A DNA stretch of 64,000 bases from JBBROS01 sp964246015 (GTDB lineage Bacteria; Pseudomonadota; Alphaproteobacteria; Acetobacterales; Acetobacteraceae). Made by a program: the position numbers and the translations under genes. The notes beneath the pieces were generated by a model, which saw nothing but the letters and a program-made list of their open reading frames with translations, did not search any database and had not been told where the DNA came from. Of this stretch, positions 41,088 through 51,005 are shown in pieces. The stretch is taken from assembly GCA_964246015.1 (NCBI GenBank), contig CAXTPG010000011.1, positions 1 to 64,000 on the forward strand. The letters are read 5' to 3'. Every line of letters begins with the position of its first letter. Positions within the stretch are counted from its first letter, which is position 1.

Positions 41088-43231
41088 CACGCTGCCCGCC
41101 CCAGCGCGGTCCGCACCACCACGCCTGCGTCGCCGCGCAGCACCTCGTGCCGGGTCACGCCGCCCTCGCGCCAGAACCGCAGATCCAGCCGCCGCTGCCC
41201 CAGCCGCAGCCCTTGCAGGGTCACGTCCGGCAGCCATGGCGGCAGCACCGGATCGATCTCCAGCACCCCCCGCGGGGCATCCGGCCGCAACCCCAGCATC
41301 GCGTGCAGCGTCATGAACACCGACCCGGCCGCCCAGGCCTGCGGCACGTTCGCCCCCACATACTGCACCGGGAACCCCGTCGACGTCCGTGGCAGCCCGG
41401 CATACAGCTCCGGCATCTGGTTCAGGTTGAAATGGCTCGCCGCGGCACTCAGGTCGCGCGCCACCCGCCCCGCCTCCGCCGCGAACCCGTACCGCCGGAA
41501 CCCCAGCGCGATGATCGCATTGTCGTGCGGCCACACCGACCCGTTCTGGTACGAGTACGGGTTGTAGGACGCATGATCGGCCGAAAGCGTCCGGATGCCC
41601 CAGCCCGACCACATGTCCGGCGCCATCAGCCGCTGCACCACCCGCGCCGCCCGGTCCGGCCGCACGATTCCCGACCACAGGCAGTGCCCCACGTTCGAGG
41701 CGACGGTCCACACCGGCCGCTTCTCCCCATCCAGGCAATACGCATAGAATCCGCCCTGCTCGTCCCAGAAGGCGTCGTTGAACCGCTCGAACAGCACCCG
41801 GGCCTTTTCCCGCAGCAGCGTCGCCCGGTTGGGCCGCCCCAGCGCCTCGAACACCTCCGCCATCCGAACCCACGCGTCGTAGACATAGCCCTGCAGCTCG
41901 CACAACGCCTTGGGGCCGCGCACCAGCGTGCCGTCCAGATACGGCACGCTGTCCCCCGCATCCTTCCACGCCGTGTTCTCGTACCCCAGCGACGACCGGG
42001 TCTGGTACTCCTGGAACCCGTCCCCGTCCCGGTCCCCCCATTCGTCGATCCAGGTCAGGCACCGTTCCGCGACCTCCATGTGCCGCTCCAGCAGCGCCAG
42101 GTCGCCCGTCCAGCGCCACGCCTCGTGCAGCGTGATCAGGTACAGCGGCGTCGCATCCGCCGTCCCGTAGTACGGCGTGTGCGGGATCAGCTTGAAATGC
42201 GCCAGTTCCCCGAACCGCATCTCGTGCAGGATCTTGCCGGGTTCCGCATCCCGGTAATCGTCCCGCACCCGCGCCTGCGCCTCCCCCAGCACGTCCAGCG
42301 TCGCCGCCGCGAACTCGGGATACACCACCATGCTCTGCAACGACGCGATCAGGCTGTCCCGGCCGAACAGCGCCGTGAACCACGGCAGCCCGGCCGCCGG
42401 CACGAACGACATCGCGTCGCCCTTCCCGTGCGGCAACCGCAGCGCCGCCATGTCGTCGACGGCCTGGCGGAACGTCCGGTAGAACTCCTCGTTCGACGTC
42501 CGGATCGACATCACGCCCGACTTCCACTGCTCCAGCGCCGTCACCGACGCGCGCACCGGCGCATCGTGCTCGCACTCCGCCGGTGCCTCGTGCACCCGCG
42601 CCGCGTCCAGCAGGTCGTACAGCAGGCACATGTGCCAATGCGCCCCCGGCGCCAGCGCCACCGCGAAGCTCAGCCGTCCGTTGGCGTATCCCATCACCCC
42701 GTCGCCGTGCGGCCGCACCCGCACGCCGCGCCGGAAGTCCTGGTTCTCGTACGAGGTCTCCAGCACCTGGTCCTCGGCCGACCACCGCGTCGCGACCCGC
42801 CCCCGCCGCGCCGCGTTGCCCGACTTCACCTCGAACACGTCCGCGAAGTCGCACCGGATCCCGATCTCGAGGTTGAACGCCACCGCCTTCGCGCCGTGAT
42901 TGGTGATGTCGATGTCCTCGTGCAGCCCCCCCTGGATCGACCGCCCCAGCACCAGCCCCAGCGTCCGCTCCGCGATCGGGCCGCCGGGGGTCGTCAGCCG
43001 CTTGTTGGTCAGGTGGATGCGCAGCGTATCATGGCTCGTCGCACCCCCGCTCAGCAGGTCCCACGGCACCCCGTCCGCATACAGGGACCAGCTGCTGATC
43101 AGCCGCGTGTCGTTGAAGTAGAACCCCTTTTCGCTGGGATACCGAACCGTGCCGTCGGTCTCGCACACCAGGACCGTGCGCCCCTGGTGGATCGCGATCT
43201 GTGCCGGCCCGACCTGAACCTTGAATGCCAC
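41087..43231 (-). CDS. Amylo-alpha-1,6-glucosidase / debranching-type glycosidase
   Basis: A 714-residue protein from a GTG at 43231. An N-terminal glycogen-debranching-type beta domain (IAIHQGRTVLVCETDG, GFYFNDTRLISSWSL) leads to an (alpha/alpha)6 barrel with GLPWFTALFGRDSLI, EIRFGELAH-like (EMRFGELAHF), DATPLYLITLHE, QGYVYDAW and NGSVWPHDNAI, typical of the GDE_N_bis/GH63-related family. A GGGGAG site 9 nt upstream supports the GTG; a TTG at 43318 would add 29 low-complexity residues. It lies between a binding-protein gene and a small secreted-protein gene. It may act on a stored or imported alpha-glucan. Confidence 0.83.
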   Translation of the reverse strand: MAFKVQVGPAQIAIHQGRTVLVCETDGTVRYPSEKGFYFNDTRLISSWSLYADGVPWDLLSGGATSHDTLRIHLTNKRLTTPGGPIAERTLGLVLGRSIQGGLHEDIDITNHGAKAVAFNLEIGIRCDFADVFEVKSGNAARRGRVATRWSAEDQVLETSYENQDFRRGVRVRPHGDGVMGYANGRLSFAVALAPGAHWHMCLLYDLLDAARVHEAPAECEHDAPVRASVTALEQWKSGVMSIRTSNEEFYRTFRQAVDDMAALRLPHGKGDAMSFVPAAGLPWFTALFGRDSLIASLQSMVVYPEFAAATLDVLGEAQARVRDDYRDAEPGKILHEMRFGELAHFKLIPHTPYYGTADATPLYLITLHEAWRWTGDLALLERHMEVAERCLTWIDEWGDRDGDGFQEYQTRSSLGYENTAWKDAGDSVPYLDGTLVRGPKALCELQGYVYDAWVRMAEVFEALGRPNRATLLREKARVLFERFNDAFWDEQGGFYAYCLDGEKRPVWTVASNVGHCLWSGIVRPDRAARVVQRLMAPDMWSGWGIRTLSADHASYNPYSYQNGSVWPHDNAIIALGFRRYGFAAEAGRVARDLSAAASHFNLNQMPELYAGLPRTSTGFPVQYVGANVPQAWAAGSVFMTLHAMLGLRPDAPRGVLEIDPVLPPWLPDVTLQGLRLGQRRLDLRFWREGGVTRHEVLRGDAGVVVRTALGRAA

Positions 43232-43348
43232 CGCGCGACGCTCCCCGCCTGCGCCGCGCTCGTTGGCGCGGCGTGTTTCGCCCGCCGCACCCTCGAACCT
43301 CCCGCCCGGCTTGGCCAATGCCCGATGGGAATGACGTCGATGCCCGCC

Positions 43349-44911
43349 CTACTGCCCCCCCGCCCGAACGTCGTTCGCGAAGGTGTTCTGGTCCCCTCGC
43401 GCCACCATCGACAACCCCCGCCGCACCCCCCACGACGCCTTCATGTGGAACACCGGGATCACCGCCACATCATCCACCGCCAGCCGCACGGCGCCCCGCA
43501 CCCGGTCCTCCTGTACGGCCGGGTCGAACGTCCCCGCCGCCTCCACCAGCGCCGCGTCCAGCGCCGCATTCGAATACCGACCGCGATTGGACCCGCCCAG
43601 GCCCAGCGCCGGGTCGACGCTCCGCACGACGGAGTTCATCGTCTCGATCCCCACCCCCACCAGGTTGCTGAAGATCGACATCTGCGCGGAGAACTCGGGC
43701 TCCGCCGACGCCGTCCCCGCCCGCCGGAAGAACACGGCGGCCGGCAGCGTGTCGACGGCCGTCCTGATCCCCACCGCCCCCAGCATCTGCGCCACCGTCT
43801 GGCACACCTTCGCGTCGCCCACATACCGGTCGTTGGTGCAGGCGACCGTCAGGCCGAACCCCTGTGGCCACCCCGCCTCCGCCAGCAGCCGCCGCGCCTG
43901 CGCCAGGTCCGCGGCCGGTGGCACGACACCCGGCGCGTGCCCCACGAACCCCGGCGGCATGAACTGCCCGGCCGGCTCCGCCCCATCCTCCATCGCGCCG
44001 CGCGCGATCGACACGCGGTTCAGCGCAAGGCTCATCGCCCGCCGCACCCGCACGTCCTTCATCGGGTTCATCCCCAGCCGCTTGCCGTCCGGCCCCGTCA
44101 CGAACGGGCTGTCGTCCCTGAACTGGTCGATCGAGAGATACAGCGTGAAGCTCGACAGCGTCGTCACCAGCGTCGTCCGCGCATCCGTCGACACCCGCTC
44201 GAACAGGTTCGGCGGCACCGTGTCGATCACGTCGACATCCCCCGCCAGCAGCCCCGCCACGCGGGCGCTGTCGTTCGGCACGAACCGGTACTCCACCCGC
44301 GCCCAGGGTGCGGCGCCGCCCCACCACCGTCCATTCCGCTCCAGCACCACCGACTGGCCCGGCAGGTACTTCACCCAGCGATACGGCCCGGTCCCCACCG
44401 CCGCCCGCCCGCCGTTCCAGTCCTCGGCGGTCGCATCCCTGGCCGCCCGGGCCGACACGATCCCGAACGCCGTGAGGTTCACCGGCAACCCCGCCGCCGG
44501 CGCCGCCGTCCGCAGCACGACCGTCAGCGGGTCCGGAGCCTCCATCGCCACGATGTCTCGCGTGTAGATCCGATAGGTCCGCACCCCCTCGCTCGCCTGG
44601 ATGCGCTTGATGGTGAAGATCACGTCCTCCGCCGTGAACGGGGATCCGTCCGAAAACACGACCCCCGGCCGCAGCTTCAGCTCCCACGTCAGCGGATCGA
44701 CGCTCCGCCATGACAGCGCCAGCCCCGGCTTGATCCGCGACCGCTCATCCTGCCCCACCAGCGCCTCGTACACCTGCAGGTGCACGTTGCGGTTGGGGGT
44801 GTAGAGCTGCGCCGGGTCGGCGTTGTCGACGGCCGCCTTCAGCGCGATCCGCAGCTCCTGCCCCCATGCCGGTCCCGCCAGCAGCAGCAGGACGGTGGCC
44901 AGCGCCCTCAA
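43349..44911 (-). CDS. ABC transporter substrate-binding protein, family 5 (TTG start)
   Basis: A 520-residue family 5 binding protein. The signal peptide ATVLLLLAGPAWGQ begins right after a TTG that overlaps the stop of the monooxygenase gene by 4 nt (TTGA); no ATG or GTG suits the signal peptide, so TTG is the likely start. The mature part shows VDNADPAQLYTPNRN, LRPGVVFSDGSPFTAEDVIFTIKR and RRAMSLALNRVSIARG. It may use the DppBCDF-type core encoded 3 kb away on the other strand. Confidence 0.85.
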   Translation of the reverse strand: MRALATVLLLLAGPAWGQELRIALKAAVDNADPAQLYTPNRNVHLQVYEALVGQDERSRIKPGLALSWRSVDPLTWELKLRPGVVFSDGSPFTAEDVIFTIKRIQASEGVRTYRIYTRDIVAMEAPDPLTVVLRTAAPAAGLPVNLTAFGIVSARAARDATAEDWNGGRAAVGTGPYRWVKYLPGQSVVLERNGRWWGGAAPWARVEYRFVPNDSARVAGLLAGDVDVIDTVPPNLFERVSTDARTTLVTTLSSFTLYLSIDQFRDDSPFVTGPDGKRLGMNPMKDVRVRRAMSLALNRVSIARGAMEDGAEPAGQFMPPGFVGHAPGVVPPAADLAQARRLLAEAGWPQGFGLTVACTNDRYVGDAKVCQTVAQMLGAVGIRTAVDTLPAAVFFRRAGTASAEPEFSAQMSIFSNLVGVGIETMNSVVRSVDPALGLGGSNRGRYSNAALDAALVEAAGTFDPAVQEDRVRGAVRLAVDDVAVIPVFHMKASWGVRRGLSMVARGDQNTFANDVRAGGQ

Positions 44912-46254
44912 TTCGCCGCCTCCGCCCGGGGAGCGGCGTATCGGCTCTCCGGCCGGGCCACGCCCAGGTTCTCCCGCAGCGTCGCCCCTTCGTACGCCGT
45001 CCGGTACAGCCCGCGCCGCTGCATCTCCGGCACCACCATCTCGACGAAATCTTCCAGCCCACCCGGCATGTGCGTCGCCAGCACGTTGAACCCGTCCGCC
45101 GCCCCGTTCTCGAACCACTCCTGCATGTGATCCACGATCTGCGCGGGCGTCCCGATCATCTGCCGGTGCCCGTTCCCCGCCGCGATCGCCATGTAGAGCT
45201 GCCGGATCGTCAGCCCGTCCCGCGCCGCCCGGTCATACATCAACTGCCCCCGGCTCCGCATCCGCCACTCCGGCAGCAGCGGCACCGGCCCGTCCAGGTC
45301 GTAGCCCCGCAGATCCCCCATCGACCCCGCCAATTGCGACAACCCCACCAGCGGATCGATCAACGCCTGCAGCACCTCGTGCTTGTCGTGCGCCTCCTGC
45401 GCCGTTCGCCCGACGATCGCCAGCAGCCCCGGCATGATCTTCAGCGCATCCGGCGCCCGTCCGTACTTCGCCATCCGGCCCTTCACCGAGGCGTAGTACG
45501 CCTGCGCCTCCCCGATCGTCTGGGACGCCGCATAGATGACGTCCGCCGTCGCCGCCGCCAGCTCCCGCCCCTGTTCGGAAGCCCCCGCCTGCACGATCAC
45601 CGGGTGGCCCTGCGGCGTGCGCGCGACGTTCAACGGCCCCCGAACGCTGAAATGCTTGCCCTTGTGCGCCAGGATCCGCAGCTTGCCCGGGTCGTAGTTG
45701 ACCCCGCTCGCCTGGTCCCGCACGAACGCATCGTCGTCCCAGCTGTCCCACAACCCCCGCACGACGTCGACGAACTCGATCGCCCGGTCGTAGCGGTCGT
45801 CATACCCCGGCGACTCCGGCAGGTTGAAGTTCTGCGCCTCCATATCCGTGCGGGACGTCACCACGTTCCACCCGGCCCGGCCGCCGCTGATGTGGTCCAG
45901 CGACGCGAACTTCCGCGCCACATGGTACGGCTCGTTGTACGTGGTGCTCGCCGTCGCGACCAACCCCACCCGCGACGTCACCATCGCCAGCGCGGACAGC
46001 AGGGTCGTCGGCTCGAAATGCACGTTGTTGGACATGCGGGACAACGACCCCTCCGGCTCGTCATAGGCCCGGATGCCCACCCCGTCTGCCAGGAACGCCA
46101 TGTCGAACAGCCCGCGCTCCGCGGCCTGCGTCACCCGCACGTAGTGCGTCAGCTCCATGTTGCCGCCCGGCGGAGTTTCCGGATGCCGCCACGCCGCCGG
46201 GTGATACCCCAGCCCGATCATCGACACGCCCAGCTTGATCTGCCGCTTGCCCAT
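44908..46254 (-). CDS. LLM class flavin-dependent monooxygenase (NtaA/SnaA/DszA family)
   Basis: A 448-residue two-component FMN monooxygenase. Family markers are KLGVSMIGLGYHPAAWRHPE near the N-terminus, FEPTTLLSALA, LDHISGGRAGWNVVTS, VIVQAGASEQGRELAA and the C-terminal GTPAQIVDHMQEWFENGAADGF. Members act on nitrilotriacetate, EDTA, sulfones or dibenzothiophene with a separate flavin reductase, not seen here. A candidate sigma-54 promoter lies upstream, as for several sulfur-assimilation monooxygenases. It is followed by a binding-protein gene with a 4-nt overlap. Confidence 0.87.
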   Translation of the reverse strand: MGKRQIKLGVSMIGLGYHPAAWRHPETPPGGNMELTHYVRVTQAAERGLFDMAFLADGVGIRAYDEPEGSLSRMSNNVHFEPTTLLSALAMVTSRVGLVATASTTYNEPYHVARKFASLDHISGGRAGWNVVTSRTDMEAQNFNLPESPGYDDRYDRAIEFVDVVRGLWDSWDDDAFVRDQASGVNYDPGKLRILAHKGKHFSVRGPLNVARTPQGHPVIVQAGASEQGRELAAATADVIYAASQTIGEAQAYYASVKGRMAKYGRAPDALKIMPGLLAIVGRTAQEAHDKHEVLQALIDPLVGLSQLAGSMGDLRGYDLDGPVPLLPEWRMRSRGQLMYDRAARDGLTIRQLYMAIAAGNGHRQMIGTPAQIVDHMQEWFENGAADGFNVLATHMPGGLEDFVEMVVPEMQRRGLYRTAYEGATLRENLGVARPESRYAAPRAEAAN

Positions 46255-46562
46255 GGCCTCGCTCCCGGTCGCAATGCTCGGTACCAGAAATCTTGCAAGC
46301 GCTATACCAGGCCTGACAAGCACCAGCCGCGACGATGCTCGCGGTCGGCCAAAGGCGGCGCCCGGCCCCATGACCGGGATGCACCGCCGGCCGCCATCCT
46401 CCGGGACAGCCTGGCCCAGACCGCGAAACGTCTTCCGCCAGGCCGCAATCGCCGCGAGCGCGGCCAGGATCGAGCGTTGACGGGTCGTCTCCGCACCATT
46501 TACGCTCGTGCAACGGCCATCCCCTCCCCCGGCTTGGCCATCCCCGAATCAGGACGCCGCAC
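46255..46562. other. Divergent intergenic region, monooxygenase / EAL gene
   Basis: A 308-nt gap with starts facing away from each other. Apart from the sigma-54-like site at 46294-46309 (towards the monooxygenase), there is a TTGACG hexamer at 46477-46482 towards the EAL gene, but no matching -10 at the right distance. No convincing small gene or RNA was seen. Confidence 0.4.
46294..46309 (-). promoter_or_regulatory. Candidate sigma-54 promoter (-24/-12) of the monooxygenase operon
   Basis: The minus strand reads TGGTATAGCGCTTGCA, matching TGGCAC-N5-TTGCA with the invariant GG and GC 10 nt apart. It lies about 40 nt upstream of the monooxygenase ATG, leaving a leader of about 30 nt. No enhancer-binding protein is encoded in this window. 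Confidence 0.5.
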
Positions 46563-47393
46563 GTGGATCAAGCCCTGACGGACCGCCCGCCCGCACCCGC
46601 CCAGGCCGCCCCGCCCGACCCCGCGGCACGCGCAGCCGCGATCCTCGCCGCCTTCCACACCGCCCTCGACGGCCCGACCGCCTTCACCCTCGCCTATCAG
46701 CCCCGGCTCGACATCCGCACCGCCCGCTGGACCGCGACCGAGGCCCTGCTGCGCTGGACCGACCCCGTCCTGGGGCCGCTTTCCCCCGCCGAGTTCATTC
46801 CCCTGCTCGAACACCATCGCCTGATCCGCCCCCTGACAAGGTGGGTCGTTCGCCGGGCCCTGGCCGACCACGTCGCCTGGACCGCCCTCGGCCACACGCT
46901 CGCCGTCTCCATCAACCTCTCCGCCCAGGACCTCGACGACCCGGCCTTCCCGCGCTGGCTGATCGAGGCGGCTGCCCGCGCCGGCGCCGACCCGGCCCAG
47001 GTCGAGCTGGAGATCACCGAAACCGCCAGGCTCCAGGAAGACGGCCCCGCCGCCGCAACGCTCGCGCGCCTTGCCCAGGCCGGGTTCGGCATCGCCATCG
47101 ACGACTTCGGCGCCGGCTACAGCAACCTGCTCGCCCTGCGCGACGTCCCCGCCCGCATCCTCAAGCTCGACCGCGGCCTCAGCCGATCGCTCGACACCAA
47201 CCAGCGGGACCGCGTCATCGTCCGGTCCGTCATCGGCATGGCCCACGCCCTCGGCCTCATTGTCGTCGCCGAAGGCGTCGAGACGGCCCCGATCCTCGGC
47301 CTGCTGACCGAATGGGGCTGCGACCAGGCCCAGGGATGGCACATCGCCCGCCCCATGCCGCTCGACCGCCTCCTCGCCCTCGCGCCCCATTGA
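46563..47393 (+). CDS. EAL-domain cyclic-di-GMP phosphodiesterase
   Basis: A 276-residue stand-alone EAL protein with no sensor or membrane part. Key residues look intact: TEALLRW (the EAL motif), SINLSAQDL, ELEITETA, IDDFGAGYSNL (metal-binding DDFG loop), ILKLDR, and AEGVET. It is therefore probably active, cleaving c-di-GMP to pGpG. The start is a GTG at 46563; the domain begins around residue 40. The STAND NTPase starts 7 nt after its stop, so the two are probably cotranscribed. Confidence 0.85.
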   Translation: MDQALTDRPPAPAQAAPPDPAARAAAILAAFHTALDGPTAFTLAYQPRLDIRTARWTATEALLRWTDPVLGPLSPAEFIPLLEHHRLIRPLTRWVVRRALADHVAWTALGHTLAVSINLSAQDLDDPAFPRWLIEAAARAGADPAQVELEITETARLQEDGPAAATLARLAQAGFGIAIDDFGAGYSNLLALRDVPARILKLDRGLSRSLDTNQRDRVIVRSVIGMAHALGLIVVAEGVETAPILGLLTEWGCDQAQGWHIARPMPLDRLLALAPH

Positions 47394-47400
47394 CCGACAC

Positions 47401-50400
47401 TTGACCACCCAGCGCACCGCCCGCCTCTTCGTCGCATCGCCGGGCGATGTCGGCCCCGAACGCCTCCGCCTCCAGTACATCGCCGACCGGCTCTCCGACG
47501 AACCCGGCGCACCCATCCGGTTCGAGGTCGTCCGGTGGGAGGAACGCCACTACCGCGCCAACCGCGGCTTCCAGGAACAGATCCCCGAACCCGCGTCCTG
47601 CGACATCGTCGTCGTCGTCTTCGGCAACGAACTCGGCACCCCCCTGGATGGCGACTTCAAGCACCGCATGCCCGGCGGCCAGCCGTATCCCAGCGGCACC
47701 GCCTACGAACTGCTTTCCGCCATCGACGCGGCCGACGCCAGCGGAAAGGGCGTTCCCGACGTCTTCGTCTACCGCAAGGCCGCCGTGCAGGCCTACACCG
47801 TCGACGAGGACGACGCCTACGACAGGGCGCGCGCCGCCCGAAAACGGCTCGACGCCTTCCTGCAGCACTCCTTCCGCACCGGCTCCGGCGGATGGCGGCG
47901 AAGCTACGTCCCCGTCGTCTCGACCGACGATTTCGGCGCTCGGGTCGAATCCATGCTCCGCGCCTGGGTCCGCGAACAGGGCGCCGAGGCCCTCGACCTC
48001 CGCTGGCGCATCGACCAGCAGGGATCCCCGTTCCGGGGCCTCGAAACCTTCGACGCAAGGCACGCCGCTGTCTTCTTCGGCCGCAACCAGAAGGTCCAGA
48101 CCGCCACCGCCGCCCTCGTCGAGGCCGGCAACAGCCCCGCCCGCCACCCCTTCCTTCTCGTCGTCGGACCCAGCGGCGCCGGCAAGTCCTCCCTCGTTCG
48201 CGCCGGCGTCGTCCCGCGCGTCACGATGCCCGGCGCCGTTCCCGGCATCGACGCCTGGCGCGTCGCCGTCATGCGCCCCGGCGCCGCCGCCACACCCTTC
48301 GACTCCCTGGCCACCGCCCTCTTCCGCGACGGCAGCCCCGACCAGGACCCCGGCGGCTTCGGACCCGCCCTTCCCGAACTCGCCCAAGGCCTCTACGCGG
48401 ACCCCGCCACCCTCGCCACCGCCCTCCGCCTCGATGCCGACGTCCGCGCCGCCCCCATCATCGCCGCCCTGGACACCGCCGCAGCCGCCGAGGCCCGCCG
48501 CCGCGGCATCGAACATCCCTTCCGCACCGACCTCGTCCTCCTCGTCGACCAACTCGACGAGGTCTTCGCCGCCGACGTCCCCGAACCCGAACGACGGGAC
48601 TTCGGCCGCCTTCTGCTCGCGCTCGTCCGCAGCCGCCGGGTCTGGATCATCGCCACCCTCCGCGCCGACCTCGTCGCCCGCATGATCGCCGACCCCGTCT
48701 TCCTTGCCCTTGCCGACAGGGGCGCCGAGTACAAGCTCGCCTCCCCCGGCGAAGCCGAACTCCGCGAGATCCTCGGCGACTCCGCCGCGGCGGCCGGCCT
48801 CGCCTACGACAACGACCCCGAACTCGGCCGCACCCTCGACGAGCAGCTTCTTCTCGACGCAAGCGGCGCCGACGCCCTGCCGCTGCTGCAGTTCGCACTG
48901 AAGCAGCTCTTTGAAAAACGCGAGACGCTCGACCCGGCAACCGGCGCCGTCGCCCGCCTCACCTTCGCCGCCTATCGCGGGTTCGGCGGCCTCGACGGCG
49001 CCATCGACAGCGTCGGCGAGCAGGCGATCGCATCCGCCGCCCGCGAACTGGGCGAGGCCACGATCGAGACGGCACTGCCCCGCATGCTCCGCCGCATGGC
49101 CGCCGCCGTCCAGGAAGACGCGGGCGCCCTCGCCGGCACCATGGCCCTCACCCTCCGCGGCGCAACCCTCGACCACGCCGCCCCTGACGCCCCCTCCCGC
49201 CGCCTCGCCGGGATGCTCGTCGACGCCCGCCTGCTCGTCACCGACCGCGGCCCCGGCGGCGGCATGCTCCGCGTCGCCCATGAGCGCGTCATGACGAGCT
49301 GGCGCCGCGCCCGCGCCGTCGCGACCGGCCAGCGCGACTTCTTCCGCATCGCCCGCGACGTGGAACGCCAGCGCCAGCGCTGGGCCGACGGCGCGGAACG
49401 CCGCGAGCTGTTGCTGGAAGAAGGCGCACCCATCCAGGACGCCCAGCGCGTCCTCCGCGACTTCGGCGACGACCTGAGCCCCGCCACCCGCGACTACGTC
49501 GGACTCAGCCTGCGCCGTGCCCGCTGGTCCCGCCGCCGCCGCCGGGCCGCGATCGCCACCCTCTGCGCAACCGCCATGGTCGCGACCGTCGCCGCGTTCC
49601 TCGCCCGCAGCGTCGGCGAACGCTCCGAACGCAACTTCGAGGCGGCCCGAGGCGCCGCCGACCAGCTCGTCGCCGCCCTTCCCCAGCAGCTTCGGAACCA
49701 GCAAAACGTCAGCTTCCTCACCGTCGACACCGTCCTCCACGTCGTCGACACGCTTCTGACCACCATCGAAACCCAGCTCGCGGCCCCGCAGGGCGTCGTG
49801 CAGCACCAGGTCGAGGCCGTCGCCGCCCGCATGGGCGGCCTTTTTCCCGGTGCCGGCGCCGCGGCCGCATCCCTCGCCCGCATCCGCCGCAACCGTGCCG
49901 ACATGCTCTACGAGTTCGCCGAAACCTACCACCAGGCCGCCGACAACCTCGCCCGCGCCCAGGACGCCGCCGAACGCAGCCTTGCCCTCTACACCGCCCT
50001 CCGCGACGAGGGCGACGTCTCCCCGGGCCTCGCCTGGCGGTTGCACCTCGTCCGCATGGCGCTGGCCGATCTTCTCCGCGACGCCCTCAGACGCCCTCCG
50101 CCCCCGCGCCCACCGCCGCCCCAGGCCTATGCCGGCGTCATGCAGCACCTCACCCTTGCCCACGATATCGCCCGCGACCTCGTCGCCCGTGCCCCGGAAA
50201 ACCTCGCCTTCGCCGCCGGCCTCTCCAAGGCCGTCACCCGCCAGGGCGACGTCCTCATGCTCCAGAACGACCCGGCCGCCGCCGAACGCGCCTACGCCGA
50301 GCTGCAATCCCTCGCCCTCGCCGCATACCGCCGCGCGCCCGACGACATCCCCACCCTCCGCGAGCTGGGCTGGAGCTACCGCAAGCGCGGCGAAGCCCTC

Positions 50401-50958
50401 GCCCGCCCGGGCCCCAGCGCCCCCGCCCTCATCGAATTCGGCCGAGAGCTCTGCCTCCGCCGCGACGTCCTCCGCCGCAAGGGCGACGACCGCCTCCTCG
50501 ACGAAGACCTCGGCTTCAGCCTCGCCAAGCTCGCCGAGGAGCGCGCCCGCCTCGGCGACCTCCAGGGCGCCCGCATCGCCTACTCCGTCGCCCTCGACCG
50601 CCGCACCGCCCTCGCTGACGGCGACTCCTCCAGCCGCAACTACGCCGAGACCGCAGCCCTCGCCATCGAACGCCTCCGCGACCTCTTCGACCGAATGGGC
50701 GACCGCCAGCGCGCCTTCGACTTTGCCGCCGCCGCCGCCGAGCGCCGCACCGGCATCGCCCGCAAATGGACCGACCCCCGCTCTGCCGACTCCCTCGCCG
50801 CTGCGCAGACCCGTCTGAAGTCCCTGTCCGACCCTCCCCTCACCCCGACCGCCTCCTTTGAACAGGAACGCGCCTGGGCCACGTCCCACGCCGCCCCCGC
50901 CCTCGACGAGTGGGCCGCCGCCTGCACTGCCGAGCTCTCCCCCTACGGCGGCCCGTGA
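47401..50958 (+). CDS. Membrane-linked STAND NTPase (nSTAND1) with TIR-like/DUF4062-type N-terminus
   Basis: A 1185-residue protein from a TTG start (no other start fits). Residues about 5-200 look like a DUF4062/TIR-like domain (ARLFVASPGDVGPERLRLQ). An nSTAND1 NTPase follows: SPFRGLETFDARHAAVFFGR, Walker A GPSGAGKSS (Lys262), and Walker B LVLLVDQLDEVF (about 378-389). A single membrane helix (IATLCATAMVATVAAFLA) lies near residue 725, and residues 760-1170 are helical repeats, TPR-like, in place of WD40 repeats. STAND proteins act as ligand-triggered switches, some in phage defence; here that is only an inference. It may be cotranscribed with the EAL gene. Confidence 0.75.
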   Translation: MTTQRTARLFVASPGDVGPERLRLQYIADRLSDEPGAPIRFEVVRWEERHYRANRGFQEQIPEPASCDIVVVVFGNELGTPLDGDFKHRMPGGQPYPSGTAYELLSAIDAADASGKGVPDVFVYRKAAVQAYTVDEDDAYDRARAARKRLDAFLQHSFRTGSGGWRRSYVPVVSTDDFGARVESMLRAWVREQGAEALDLRWRIDQQGSPFRGLETFDARHAAVFFGRNQKVQTATAALVEAGNSPARHPFLLVVGPSGAGKSSLVRAGVVPRVTMPGAVPGIDAWRVAVMRPGAAATPFDSLATALFRDGSPDQDPGGFGPALPELAQGLYADPATLATALRLDADVRAAPIIAALDTAAAAEARRRGIEHPFRTDLVLLVDQLDEVFAADVPEPERRDFGRLLLALVRSRRVWIIATLRADLVARMIADPVFLALADRGAEYKLASPGEAELREILGDSAAAAGLAYDNDPELGRTLDEQLLLDASGADALPLLQFALKQLFEKRETLDPATGAVARLTFAAYRGFGGLDGAIDSVGEQAIASAARELGEATIETALPRMLRRMAAAVQEDAGALAGTMALTLRGATLDHAAPDAPSRRLAGMLVDARLLVTDRGPGGGMLRVAHERVMTSWRRARAVATGQRDFFRIARDVERQRQRWADGAERRELLLEEGAPIQDAQRVLRDFGDDLSPATRDYVGLSLRRARWSRRRRRAAIATLCATAMVATVAAFLARSVGERSERNFEAARGAADQLVAALPQQLRNQQNVSFLTVDTVLHVVDTLLTTIETQLAAPQGVVQHQVEAVAARMGGLFPGAGAAAASLARIRRNRADMLYEFAETYHQAADNLARAQDAAERSLALYTALRDEGDVSPGLAWRLHLVRMALADLLRDALRRPPPPRPPPPQAYAGVMQHLTLAHDIARDLVARAPENLAFAAGLSKAVTRQGDVLMLQNDPAAAERAYAELQSLALAAYRRAPDDIPTLRELGWSYRKRGEALARPGPSAPALIEFGRELCLRRDVLRRKGDDRLLDEDLGFSLAKLAEERARLGDLQGARIAYSVALDRRTALADGDSSSRNYAETAALAIERLRDLFDRMGDRQRAFDFAAAAAERRTGIARKWTDPRSADSLAAAQTRLKSLSDPPLTPTASFEQERAWATSHAAPALDEWAAACTAELSPYGGP

Positions 50959-51005
50959 CCGCGGGACCGGTTCCCCGCCCGTCCCGCCTGGGGCATCATG
51001 CCGCC

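Noticed and set aside
41147..44713. 1188-codon plus-strand open frame opposite the glycosidase and binding-protein genes
   Set aside because: Arg/Pro/His-rich translation without fold features, crossing the gap between two real minus-strand genes.
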